In this document: positions 31,557 through 38,308 of the stretch, one piece after another
Numbering within the stretch: the first letter of the stretch is position 1
How the letters are laid out: every line of letters starts with the position of its first letter
Assembly: GCF_003289645.1 (NCBI RefSeq)
Contig: NZ_QLYX01000008.1
Coordinates: forward strand, 272,147-310,454
Direction: 5' to 3'
Source of the DNA: Actinomadura craniellae
Lineage (GTDB): Bacteria; Actinomycetota; Actinomycetes; Streptosporangiales; Streptosporangiaceae
DNA: 38,308 nt
Translations under genes and position numbers: made by a program
The notes under the pieces: model-generated
The model's input: only the letters and a program-made list of their open reading frames with translations
Told to the model about the DNA's origin: nothing
Database searches by the model: none

Positions 31557-33665
31557 GTGGGCAGCGCGGGCAACGTCGTCGGGACCGTGGTGGGCGGGCG
31601 CTACCGGCTGGCCGAACAGGTCGGCACCGGCGGGATGGGCCGGGTGTGGCGGGCCCGGGACGAGGTGCTGGGCCGGGAGGTGGCGGTCAAGGAGCTGCTG
31701 CCGCCCCGGGAGCTCAGCGCGGAGAAGCGCGACGAGATGAACCGGCGGGCCGTCCGGGAGGCCCGGGCGGCGGGCCGGCTCAGCCATCCCGGGATCATCA
31801 CCGTCCACGATGTGGCCGAGCACGACGGCAGCCCGCTCATCGTGATGGAGTTCGTGCGCGGCCGGTCGCTGGACGAGGTGATCCGCGAAGAGGGGCGGTT
31901 GCCGCCGGACCGGGTCGCCCGGATCGGGCTGGCGATGGCGGAGGCGCTGCGGGAGGCGCACGCGGCGGGGATCGTGCATCGTGACCTGAAGCCCGCCAAC
32001 GTCCTGCTGGACCACGACCGGGTGGTCATCACCGATTTCGGGATCGCGAGCCTCGCCGGCGACCCCACCCTGACCCCGTCGGGGGCGCTCCTGGGCACCC
32101 CGGCGTACATGGCGCCCGAGCAGGCCGATCGCGAGATCGCGAGCCCCGCCGCCGACCTGTGGTCGCTGGGCGCCACCCTCTACGCGGCCGTCGAGGGCCG
32201 CGCGCCCTACACCGGCCCCAGCCTGGTGGCCGTGTTGTCGGCGCTGCTCACCCGCCGGCCCGATCCGCCCCGGTACGCCGGGGCGCTGGCACCGCTGCTC
32301 GCCGGCCTGCTGGACCGGGATCCGGCTCGCCGCCCCACCGCCGCCCAGGCCGCCACCGCGCTGGCCGCGCTGGCAGGCGTTTCCCCCCTGCCGGCGCCCG
32401 CCTGGACCGCACCGCCCGGGGACACCGTCTGGGCCGTGCCCGGAACGAACGCCGCCGCGACGGTCCTGCCGGGGAACGCCGTCCGGACGACCGTGCCGCC
32501 GGGCAGGCGCCGTCTTCGCCGTCCCGCCGTGCTGGCCGGGCTGGGCATCGCGCTTGCTGTGGCCGGGGCCGCGGGCCTTGTCCTGATCCCGGACGGGCCG
32601 GTCGCGGGCGGGCGGAAGGAGGCGGGCACCGGCCGTCCCGCCCTCCGCCCCCACATCGTGGCCGACCTCTCCGGCCACACCGGTCACCTCAACTCGACGC
32701 GGTTCAGCCGGGACGGCAGGACCCTCGCCACCACCAGCCAGGAAGGCGGCCCGGTCCGGCTGTGGGACACGGCGACCGGCCGGGCCACCACCACCCTCGA
32801 CCACCCCGGGGGCGCCGTCACCGCCCTGGCGTTCAGCCCCGACGACAAGGCCGTCGTCACCGGCGGCGGCAACACGGTCCGGCTGTGGGACAGGGCGACC
32901 GGCCGGGCCATCGCCACCCGGACGGACGGCACCGCCGAGGTGGGCAGTGTCGCGTTCAGCCCGGACGGCGGGATCCTCGCCACCGGGCACACGAACGGCA
33001 CGGCACGGCTGCGGGACCCGCGGACCGGCGCGGCCACCGCCACCCTCACCGGCCCCGCGGGCGAGGTCGACGCCGTGATGTTCAACCGGGACGGTTCGGT
33101 CCTCGCCGGCGGCAGCGCTCGGGTCCGGTTGTGGAGCACGCGGACCGGCCGGCTCATCGCCACCGCCGGCCGTGGCGGCGAAGCGATGCGTGTTCCGCTG
33201 CTCAGCCCGGACGGCCGGTTCGTCGCCACCTTGATCGCCCTCGGCGCCGACGCCGACATGTACACGGCCCTGCTGTGGGACGCGGCGACCGGCCGCCAGG
33301 TGACCGGCCCGGTCGGTCACTCCCGCGAGACCCTCGCGATGGCGTTCCACCCGGCCGGCGGGACTTTCGTCACCGGAGGCAAGGACGACGTGGCCCGGCT
33401 GTGGGACCTGCGGACCGGCCGTCCGGTCCGGGCCTTCACCGGTCACACCAACGACGTCGGTTCGGTGGCGTTCAGCCCCGACGGCGGGATCCTCGCCACC
33501 GGCAGCGAGGACGGCACGGTCCGGCTGTGGGACGCGGCGACCGGCAGGTCCCTCGCGACCCTCCCCGGTCACTCCCCCCACACCGAGGTGACGTTCAGCC
33601 CGGACGGCGGGTACCTCGCCGTCGCCCTCAACGAGCAGAAAGCCCGCCTGTGGCGGCTGCGCTGA
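31557..33665 (+). CDS. Membrane Ser/Thr protein kinase with C-terminal WD40 beta-propeller
   Basis: The 702-residue protein has a Pkn-type kinase domain (about 14-275): glycine loop GTGGMG at 23-28, Lys45 in VAVKE, HRDLKPAN at 141-148, DFG at 160-162 and GTPAYMAPEQ. A Pro/Ala-rich juxtamembrane segment and one membrane helix (about 322-345) follow. The remaining 330 residues are WD40 repeats, about eight, each ending in a variant of VRLWDxATGR. It should span the membrane with the propeller outside as a sensor or docking surface, as in other actinobacterial WD40 kinases. Two blades share long identical DNA stretches around GACGGCGGGATCCTCGCCAC. A GTG start at 31557 without ribosome site is likely. 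Confidence 0.92.
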   Translation: MGSAGNVVGTVVGGRYRLAEQVGTGGMGRVWRARDEVLGREVAVKELLPPRELSAEKRDEMNRRAVREARAAGRLSHPGIITVHDVAEHDGSPLIVMEFVRGRSLDEVIREEGRLPPDRVARIGLAMAEALREAHAAGIVHRDLKPANVLLDHDRVVITDFGIASLAGDPTLTPSGALLGTPAYMAPEQADREIASPAADLWSLGATLYAAVEGRAPYTGPSLVAVLSALLTRRPDPPRYAGALAPLLAGLLDRDPARRPTAAQAATALAALAGVSPLPAPAWTAPPGDTVWAVPGTNAAATVLPGNAVRTTVPPGRRRLRRPAVLAGLGIALAVAGAAGLVLIPDGPVAGGRKEAGTGRPALRPHIVADLSGHTGHLNSTRFSRDGRTLATTSQEGGPVRLWDTATGRATTTLDHPGGAVTALAFSPDDKAVVTGGGNTVRLWDRATGRAIATRTDGTAEVGSVAFSPDGGILATGHTNGTARLRDPRTGAATATLTGPAGEVDAVMFNRDGSVLAGGSARVRLWSTRTGRLIATAGRGGEAMRVPLLSPDGRFVATLIALGADADMYTALLWDAATGRQVTGPVGHSRETLAMAFHPAGGTFVTGGKDDVARLWDLRTGRPVRAFTGHTNDVGSVAFSPDGGILATGSEDGTVRLWDAATGRSLATLPGHSPHTEVTFSPDGGYLAVALNEQKARLWRLR

Positions 33666-33695
33666 CCCGCAGCGCACGCCGGCGAGGATGAAAGA

Positions 33696-33729
33696 CCGGT
33701 AACAACCACCTTCCCTTCGTTGTTATCGG
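33696..33729 (+). terminator. Stem-loop after WD40 kinase gene
   Basis: An 11-bp stem (CCGGTAACAAC, 33696-33706, with GTTGTTATCGG, 33719-33729; one G-U pair) closes a 12-base loop 30 bp after the kinase stop. It stands out because it is AT-rich in GC-rich DNA. It is probably a terminator; an operator for the next gene is the alternative. The rest of 33666-33870 is unusually AT-rich and probably carries the promoter of the DUF6236-like gene. Confidence 0.55.
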
Positions 33730-33870
33730 ACCCTCTATGAGTCGTTAATCGGCCAACACTAATATCCCATTCCGCGTCCCCTTGGAATATTGCGAAGATG
33801 TCTGAGGCCGGGCGGGGCCACCAGGGCGTCGAATTGTTCAAAACCGTTGCGCGCAGTCGAGGAGGACGCG

Positions 33871-34944
33871 ATGGCGCAGATGCTCTACTACCCGGGGTCC
33901 ACACCCCCCGAGGCCGCGCTCTTCCAGGCCGTCCTCTACTGGGACTCGGTGGCGAGCATCGCCCCGCACGAGGACGAATGGCGGCGCCAGGCCGTGATGA
34001 CGGAACGCGGCCGGACGATGCTGGAACTGCGGGACCTGGGGCTGTACGAGCCCATTTCGCTGTTCGACGCGGCCGACTCCCTCAGGAACGCCTTCGCCGT
34101 GGAACGCAACCGGCTGCTGGCCCAGGTCACCCGCGAAGAACTCGAACCCCCCGCCGAGGACGCCGACTTCGACGGCGTGAGCAACTGGTACTCCATCAGC
34201 AGGTTCCCGGCCGACTGGACCACCTGGCTCGTCGACCACGGGCTGGCCCGATGGCGGGAGGGCGGCTACGGCGTCCGGGTCAACCAGAAACTGCGGCACG
34301 TGCTCTTCGCCGTGGCCGCCGACTACCTCGTCCGGCAGAACGAGGGCCCGCACGCGACCGGCCCGCGCCGGTTCACCTACACCGGCGACGACGGTTTCTT
34401 CTGGGCGGTCAACTCCCCGGCGGCCCGCACCCGCCGCTGCTGGCAGGTGGACGTGGGCGACCTGTTCCCGATGCCCGCCCCCGGCACGGACATCACCAAG
34501 GTGATCGCCTTCCGGGACCGCTACGGCGACGAGCGCCGCCGCCTCGTCCAAGAGGTCACCAGGCTCCAGTCGGACCTGGCAGCCCGCCACGACGACAACC
34601 CGCACGAGGTGTTCGAGGGAATGCGCCTCGCCCTGGCGGACGCCGTGACCGACCTCGACAAAGCGGCCCAAGCGAGCAAACTGACCTGGATCCGCGGCGG
34701 CGTGTTCTCCTTCGTCGCCCTCGGCGCCGGCGCCACGGCCGCCGCCGTCTCCCCCGAGCAGGCCACGACCCTCCCCGCGGCGGTCACCGCCGCCTCCCTC
34801 GCCATGCAGGTGATCGGCGGCCTCGCCGTCAACGTCGCCACCGGCCAGATCGCCCCCTCCCGCTCCACCGACACCTCCCACCGCTACCTCCAGCGCACCA
34901 GAAACGAGTACGGCACCCCACGAACCTGGCACCTCGACCGCTGA
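33871..34944 (+). CDS. DUF6236-like protein with two C-terminal membrane helices
   Basis: This 357-residue protein opens LYYPGSTPPEAALFQAVLYWDSVASIAP and continues LRDLGLYEPI, a pattern I associate with DUF6236. A charged helical segment (about 225-290, RLVQEVTRLQSDL) follows, then two hydrophobic helices (about 277-300 and 308-335) and a short basic tail. No catalytic motif is evident. The ATG at 33871 has GAGGAGG just upstream; the frame is open to 33790 without a better start. The AT-rich upstream DNA and isolation between unrelated genes suggest an accessory gene. It may act at the membrane in stress or defence, but that is speculation. Confidence 0.7.
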   Translation: MAQMLYYPGSTPPEAALFQAVLYWDSVASIAPHEDEWRRQAVMTERGRTMLELRDLGLYEPISLFDAADSLRNAFAVERNRLLAQVTREELEPPAEDADFDGVSNWYSISRFPADWTTWLVDHGLARWREGGYGVRVNQKLRHVLFAVAADYLVRQNEGPHATGPRRFTYTGDDGFFWAVNSPAARTRRCWQVDVGDLFPMPAPGTDITKVIAFRDRYGDERRRLVQEVTRLQSDLAARHDDNPHEVFEGMRLALADAVTDLDKAAQASKLTWIRGGVFSFVALGAGATAAAVSPEQATTLPAAVTAASLAMQVIGGLAVNVATGQIAPSRSTDTSHRYLQRTRNEYGTPRTWHLDR

Positions 34945-34979
34945 ACGGGTCGTGCGGACCGGGACGACATGTTGATCTC

Positions 34980-35876
34980 TTACGCCTCCAGCTCCGGGGC
35001 GACGAGGTCGAGCAGTCCGGGGTCGTGGTGGTGGAGCCAGCCGGTCAGCCATCGGGTGTCGTCGGGGGCGTTGATGGCGAAGGTGTCCACTAGCCGGCGG
35101 AGCATCATGAGCGGCAACACGGCGTCGAGCGCTTCCTGGTCGGTGGTCCCGTACCCGTCCAGGAGGGCGGACGTGGAGCCGCCGTGCGGGAGGTCCACGG
35201 CCAGTGCCCAGGCCAGGTCGAGCATGGGCGGGCCGCTGTCCACACCGCCGGGATCGAGTACGGCGGTGAGGTCGCCCTCCAGGTAGAGCGCGTTGTGCCC
35301 GGCCGCCAGGTCCCCGTGGATCGCGGTGACGCGGCGGCCCCGGCAGGCCGCGTCGAACCGGGCCGCGATCTCCGCATAGGCGCCGGGGACGAGGAAGCGG
35401 GCGGTGCCCAGCAGGACGCCGAGGGCACCGGGATCGTCCAGCCGCAGCCCACCGGCCCGCCCGCGATCGTGCCAGCGGCGCAACTGGTCGCCGAGGGCTC
35501 GTTGCTGGGCAGGTCTGGGCCGTTCGCTCGGCCAGCCGTGGCACAGGTCGTGGACGGCCCACCAGATCTCTCCCACCGCTGTTTCCACGGTTCCGTGATC
35601 CAGCAGCCGGGGCGCCCGAACGCCCGCGTACCGGCGCAGTTCCTCCAGGCGCAGGATGGTTTCCAGCCGCTCGTGCTGGCGGTGCTGGAGCTTGATGATC
35701 GTGTGGCGTCCCTCGATCGTGGTGAGGGTGCCGTCCAGCGGCTGGTCCGGCCCGTCGAAGGCCGGGCTGGCCAGCGCGGCCCGCCCGCTCTCGGCCAGTT
35801 CGGCGGGCAGCAGGGGGCCGGTGGGAATGACCGCCCGGACGTCACCGACGTCCAGCGGGCCGCAGAGATCGCTCAT
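34980..35876 (-). CDS. Aminoglycoside phosphotransferase-fold protein
   Basis: The 298-residue protein has the APH/choline-kinase catalytic core: His187, Asp189 and Asn195 in IHGDLAAGHN, the metal site Asp208 in VLDPGG, and GPPMLDLAWALA after it. The N-lobe is degenerate; IEGRHTIIKLQ supplies a possible lysine. The substrate may be an antibiotic, a sugar or a small metabolite. The start is set at the ATG 35876; the same frame remains open upstream to 36836 across the next gene, which is artefactual. It lies 29 bp after the RsbW-like gene and is probably co-transcribed with it. Confidence 0.82.
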   Translation of the reverse strand: MSDLCGPLDVGDVRAVIPTGPLLPAELAESGRAALASPAFDGPDQPLDGTLTTIEGRHTIIKLQHRQHERLETILRLEELRRYAGVRAPRLLDHGTVETAVGEIWWAVHDLCHGWPSERPRPAQQRALGDQLRRWHDRGRAGGLRLDDPGALGVLLGTARFLVPGAYAEIAARFDAACRGRRVTAIHGDLAAGHNALYLEGDLTAVLDPGGVDSGPPMLDLAWALAVDLPHGGSTSALLDGYGTTDQEALDAVLPLMMLRRLVDTFAINAPDDTRWLTGWLHHHDPGLLDLVAPELEA

Positions 35877-35905
35877 CGATCGGTCCCTTGGCGGTGAGGG
35901 GTGCT

Positions 35906-36682
35906 CTACCTCTTCGTGGTTTCTTCGGTGCGGCGGATGAGGTGTTCGGCGAGGTCTTGGAGGTCGAGTAGGGGGCGGCGGGTGGGGTGTCCGTTGGTGT
36001 CGTTGAAGGTGAAGGATTTGGGTTCGACGCGGATGTTGAGGCCGCAGGGGAGTGAGACCAGGGAGACGCCGGGGGCGTTGCTGACCAGGACTCTGTCCAC
36101 GCCTCGGTAGGTGAGGAGTTTGTGGAGTCGTCCGGCGGCTTGGGCCGGGGGGAGTAGGCAGTTGCGGGGCCAGGGCTCCGATAGGGGGAAGGCGCACCAG
36201 ACCGCTTTGCCGGGGGTGGGGCGTGCGCCGAAGCGGGAGCGGGTGGGGTGGACGCCCCAGTCGGCGGCGATGGCGGAGACGATGCCCAGGCCCCGGCCGG
36301 AGGTGGCGAGGGAGGTTTCTCCGGCTGGTGGGGTGGTGGTTGGTCGGGGGAGGTGGGTGCGGTCGGTGTCGAAGGTGGTGATCACCAGTTGTGGGCTGGG
36401 GTGGACGCGGGCCCAGGTCCACAGTTCGGGCCAGGGCGTCGGGGTGGTGGGGTGGGTGGCGTGCAGTAGGGCGTTGGTGGCCAGTTCGGAGACGGCGAGG
36501 GTGGCGTCGTCGATCAGGTCGGTGGGCAGGCCGAGGGCGGTCATCGCGGTGGTCAGGCGGGAGCGGGCGTAGGACGCGCAGGTCTGGTCGGGGGGCAGTT
36601 GCCAGGCGCAGGCCCCGCCGTAGCGGAGGTTCAGCGGGCTGCCGAGTGACGGTAGGGCGGTTCGGGCCGGGGAGTTCGTCAT
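35906..36682 (-). CDS. RsbW-like ATP-binding protein (HATPase_c_2)
   Basis: This 258-residue protein has an anti-sigma-type HATPase domain (about 30-175): N-box LAVSELATNALLHA, a G1-like FDTDRT, and GRGLGIVSAIAADWG. It continues with about 80 C-terminal residues (LLTYRGVDRVLVSNAPGVSLV and LLDLQDLAEHLIRR) that I cannot assign. Such proteins commonly sit beside XRE-DUF5753/DUF397 pairs in Streptomyces and relatives. The ATG at 36682 is preferred to the open frame up to 36727. It is divergent from the XRE gene. Confidence 0.85.
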   Translation of the reverse strand: MTNSPARTALPSLGSPLNLRYGGACAWQLPPDQTCASYARSRLTTAMTALGLPTDLIDDATLAVSELATNALLHATHPTTPTPWPELWTWARVHPSPQLVITTFDTDRTHLPRPTTTPPAGETSLATSGRGLGIVSAIAADWGVHPTRSRFGARPTPGKAVWCAFPLSEPWPRNCLLPPAQAAGRLHKLLTYRGVDRVLVSNAPGVSLVSLPCGLNIRVEPKSFTFNDTNGHPTRRPLLDLQDLAEHLIRRTEETTKR

Positions 36683-36965
36683 GGGACACCACCAGGGGCA
36701 GGCGGGCACGGCGGAGTGCCGGTGCATGAGTCGTTGTCGAGGGCCTGAACGCTGACTTCCGAGCTGCTTCCGCTTGATCGCTCTGAGTCAGTACATCCAG
36801 GTAACACGGGTCGGAAGGGTCTCCCTCCGGGCTCATAGACTGATGGAGGCTCGCCTAAATAGCAATACCCGAATAGCAATGAGTCTGTTTGGTGGTCTAA
36901 TGTCTGATTCCCCTCCGCGATCGGACGAGTGCCCTACGATCTGGTCCACCGGAAGAGAGGACGTG
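36683..36965. promoter_or_regulatory. Divergent control region with AATAGCAAT direct repeats
   Basis: This 283-bp region separates the RsbW-like and XRE-DUF5753 genes. It contains two identical 9-mers AATAGCAAT at 36858-36866 and 36872-36880 (14-bp spacing) in an AT-rich patch, followed by TAATGTCTGATT. Direct repeats next to such a gene are plausible XRE binding sites and would be about 85 bp before its ATG. Confidence 0.5.
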
Positions 36966-37823
36966 ATGGCACCGCGCAAGAGCCCGACCCTCCGGCGCCG
37001 CCGTCTGTCCGCCGAGCTGAGAAGGCTCCGCGACGCCAGCGGCCTGACGGCCACCGACGTGGCCCGCAAGCTCGAATGGCCGGTGAGCAAGGTGACCCGG
37101 ATGGAGCGTGGTGAGTGGCTGCGTCCCAGCCCGCACGATGTGGGCCGTCTCCTGGAGATCTACGAAGTCGCCGAACGGGAGCGGGACGCGCTGATCACAC
37201 TGGCCCGTGAGGGGCGCCAGCGCGGCTGGTGGCACGCCTACCGGGAAATGATCAGCGAGCGCTACAGCACCTATATCGGCTTGGAGGCCGAGGCGTCATC
37301 GGTGCTCAGCTTTGAACCGCTGATGATCCCTGGCCTGCTCCAGACCACCGACTACGCCCGCGCGCTTATTCTGGGCGGCCCCTACGAGCTGGGAGCCGAC
37401 GAGGCAGAACATCGGGTGGAGATCCGCGCTGAACGCCAGAAGATCCTCACAGACAAGGACCCTGCTCGTCTCTGGGTCGTCATGGACGAGGCCGCCATTC
37501 GCCGGGTCGTCGGAGGCAAAGACGTGATGCGGGGACAACTTGAGCACCTGCTCCAGATGGCGGAGCTGCCCAAGGTGACGCTTCAGATGATCCCGTTCGA
37601 CTCCGGAGCCCATCCCGGCACGGGCGGAGCCTTTGCGATCCTGTCGTTCCCCCACGACCAGGATCCCGATGCTGTCTACGTCGAGACCATCGCCGGTGAA
37701 CTCTTCGTCGAGAACGAAGAGGACGTCGATCGATTCCGGGTCGCCTTCCAACGTCTCACCGCAGTGGCGCTCAGCCCCACGGATACGATCGCCTTGATCG
37801 CCTCAGCAGTCACCGAGCTGTGA
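36966..37823 (+). CDS. XRE-family regulator with DUF5753, partner of DUF397 protein
   Basis: The 285-residue protein has a helix-turn-helix (about 13-65: RLSAELRRLRDASGLTATDVARKL, VSKVTRMERGEW) and a DUF5753 domain with GWWHAYREM, IPGLLQTTDYARALI, ARLWVVMDEAAIRRVVGG, QLEHLLQMAELPKVTLQMIPFDSGAHPG and DAVYVET. Such proteins act with DUF397 partners in development or antibiotic control, or as Scr1-type toxin-antitoxin-like pairs. The ATG at 36966 follows AGAGGA; the frame is open to 36774. The DUF397 gene follows 23 bp downstream. It is a paralogue of the 19678-20550 protein. Confidence 0.93.
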   Translation: MAPRKSPTLRRRRLSAELRRLRDASGLTATDVARKLEWPVSKVTRMERGEWLRPSPHDVGRLLEIYEVAERERDALITLAREGRQRGWWHAYREMISERYSTYIGLEAEASSVLSFEPLMIPGLLQTTDYARALILGGPYELGADEAEHRVEIRAERQKILTDKDPARLWVVMDEAAIRRVVGGKDVMRGQLEHLLQMAELPKVTLQMIPFDSGAHPGTGGAFAILSFPHDQDPDAVYVETIAGELFVENEEDVDRFRVAFQRLTAVALSPTDTIALIASAVTEL

Positions 37824-37846
37824 TCACCCGACAAGAGGATCATGCG

Positions 37847-38056
37847 ATGCCTTCCCCCGACGAACCCTTCGGTACCACTTGGCGCAAGAGCACTCGCAGC
37901 GGTCAACAAGGCGCGTGCGTCGAGATCGCCGACGGCCTTGCTCACGCCGTCGCGATCCGCGACTCCAAGAACCCCGCCGCCGGGCACCTCACCCTCACCC
38001 CGGCCGCCTGGGCCTCCCTCACCGCCCGCATCAAGGCCGGCGAACTCGACCTGTAA
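37847..38056 (+). CDS. DUF397 protein
   Basis: This 69-residue protein has the full DUF397 pattern: TTWRKSTRSGQQGACVEIAD, VAIRDSKNP, and a C-terminal LTLTPAAWASLTARIKAGEL. It is the usual small partner of the XRE-DUF5753 protein encoded directly upstream. The ATG at 37847 has AAGAGGA at about 37831-37837; a GTG at 37820 overlapping the upstream stop is the alternative. Confidence 0.93.
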   Translation: MPSPDEPFGTTWRKSTRSGQQGACVEIADGLAHAVAIRDSKNPAAGHLTLTPAAWASLTARIKAGELDL

Positions 38057-38076
38057 CCGCCGACATCCACCTCCGA

Positions 38077-38130
38077 GCTGATCCTTCAGCTTTCAGGGCG
38101 TTATGGCACCCCGGATGCTGAAGGATCAGC
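38077..38130 (+). terminator. 14-bp perfect stem-loop after DUF397 gene
   Basis: A perfect 14-bp inverted repeat (GCTGATCCTTCAGC at 38077-38090; GCTGAAGGATCAGC at 38117-38130) with a 26-base loop lies 20 bp after the DUF397 stop. It may terminate the XRE-DUF397 transcript. Each arm is itself partly palindromic. Its closeness to an IS end also allows a mobile-element origin. Confidence 0.55.
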
Positions 38131-38182
38131 GACCATTCGGCGCTGCTCCCGTGATCCTGGAGTTTTCAGGGGGTTATAACCC
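38080..38182. repeat. Imperfect 25-bp direct repeat and 12-bp palindrome before IS
   Basis: The segment at 38080-38104 recurs at 38153-38177 with 21 of 25 bases identical; the shared core is TTTCAGGG(C/G)GTTAT. The second copy runs into a perfect palindrome GGGTTATAACCC at 38171-38182, directly before the presumed IS end. It may be a remnant of insertion events or an IS-proximal binding site. Confidence 0.5.
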
Positions 38183-38187
38183 AATGC

Positions 38188-38308
38188 CACTAAGTTAAGT
38201 GTTTGAGTGGTACGGTTCTTGGATGGCTCGAATTGGACAGGTAAAGGTTGCTGACAGCGATTCTTCGTCTGTGCGGTTGACGGATCGTATTTCATTGGGT
38301 GTGTTGGC
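38188..38308 (+). mobile_element. Left end of an IS4-type insertion sequence (truncated by window)
   Basis: The terminal stretch begins near CACTAAGTTAAGTG, the style of sequence found at ends of IS4-related elements in actinomycetes, and leads within 35 bp to a transposase start. Its base composition is far less GC-rich than the rest of the window. The exact boundary, terminal repeat and target duplication cannot be fixed because only one end is present. Confidence 0.6.
38223..38308 (+). CDS. IS4-family transposase, N-terminal fragment
   Basis: The ATG at 38223 opens a frame of 28 codons that runs off the window. It was translated by hand as MARIGQVKVADSDSS followed by VRLTDRISLGVL. The RLTDRISLGVL segment matches the start of the IS4 transposase N-terminal domain in actinobacterial elements. 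No ribosome site stands out; TTCTTGG precedes the ATG. The catalytic DDE residues lie beyond the window. Confidence 0.7.
   Translation, partial: MARIGQVKVADSDSSSVRLTDRISLGVL

Noticed and set aside
34980-36836. One 618-residue protein spanning the APH gene and the RsbW-like gene region
   Set aside because: Upstream of 35876 the frame is Pro/His/Arg-rich with no fold, while another frame encodes a clear HATPase protein there.

Overview
The window is very GC-rich chromosomal DNA (third codon positions almost always G or C) from a filamentous actinomycete. The evidence is two Lsr2-type nucleoid proteins, two XRE-DUF5753 regulators (one with a DUF397 partner and a divergent RsbW-like ATPase), a PPOX/F420-type flavin protein, Pkn-type kinases and a PucR regulator. 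A Streptosporangiales or Thermomonosporaceae-like host is my guess; nothing here fixes the genus. No rRNA, tRNA or CRISPR array was found.

Layout. 1-941: 3' part of an NhaA antiporter fused to a DsbA-like thioredoxin domain. 982-5161 (minus): a four-gene unit of lipoprotein, membrane-fusion protein with a peptidoglycan-binding domain, MacB-type ATPase and FtsX-type permease, with a secreted I36-type small protein just upstream (5247-5666). 5857-13977 (minus): a complete kdp potassium operon (small membrane ORF, kdpF, A, B, C, D, E), preceded by a leader that resembles a c-di-AMP (ydaO-yuaA) riboswitch.

14185-20550 is the most unusual part. It holds an alpha/beta hydrolase that converges on a 1229-residue protein joining a caspase-like peptidase, a STAND NTPase, a 20-residue tandem-repeat linker and a Ser/Thr kinase domain. 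Two tandem Lsr2 homologues and an XRE-DUF5753 regulator lie upstream on the same strand. The architecture resembles conflict or programmed-cell-death systems of multicellular bacteria, with a kinase on the same chain as the peptidase.

20714-23282: a 2-oxoglutarate/Fe(II) oxygenase-family gene divergent from a PucR regulator, with a clear inverted repeat between them. 23566-30279: a carotenoid cluster (cruF-like, crtD-like, crtA-like, crtE, crtI, crtB) with no cyclase, predicting an acyclic hydroxy-keto carotenoid. Two non-coding stretches in or beside it carry degenerate tandem repeats. 30434-33665: a MmcQ/YjbR protein, a PPOX protein and a membrane kinase with a WD40 beta-propeller. 33871-38056: a DUF6236-like membrane protein, an aminoglycoside-phosphotransferase-fold protein, an RsbW-like ATPase, an XRE-DUF5753 regulator and its DUF397 partner. 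The last ~120 bp enter an insertion sequence whose transposase begins at 38223 with an IS4-type N-terminus.

Most long ORFs in other frames are GC-driven shadows and are not annotated.
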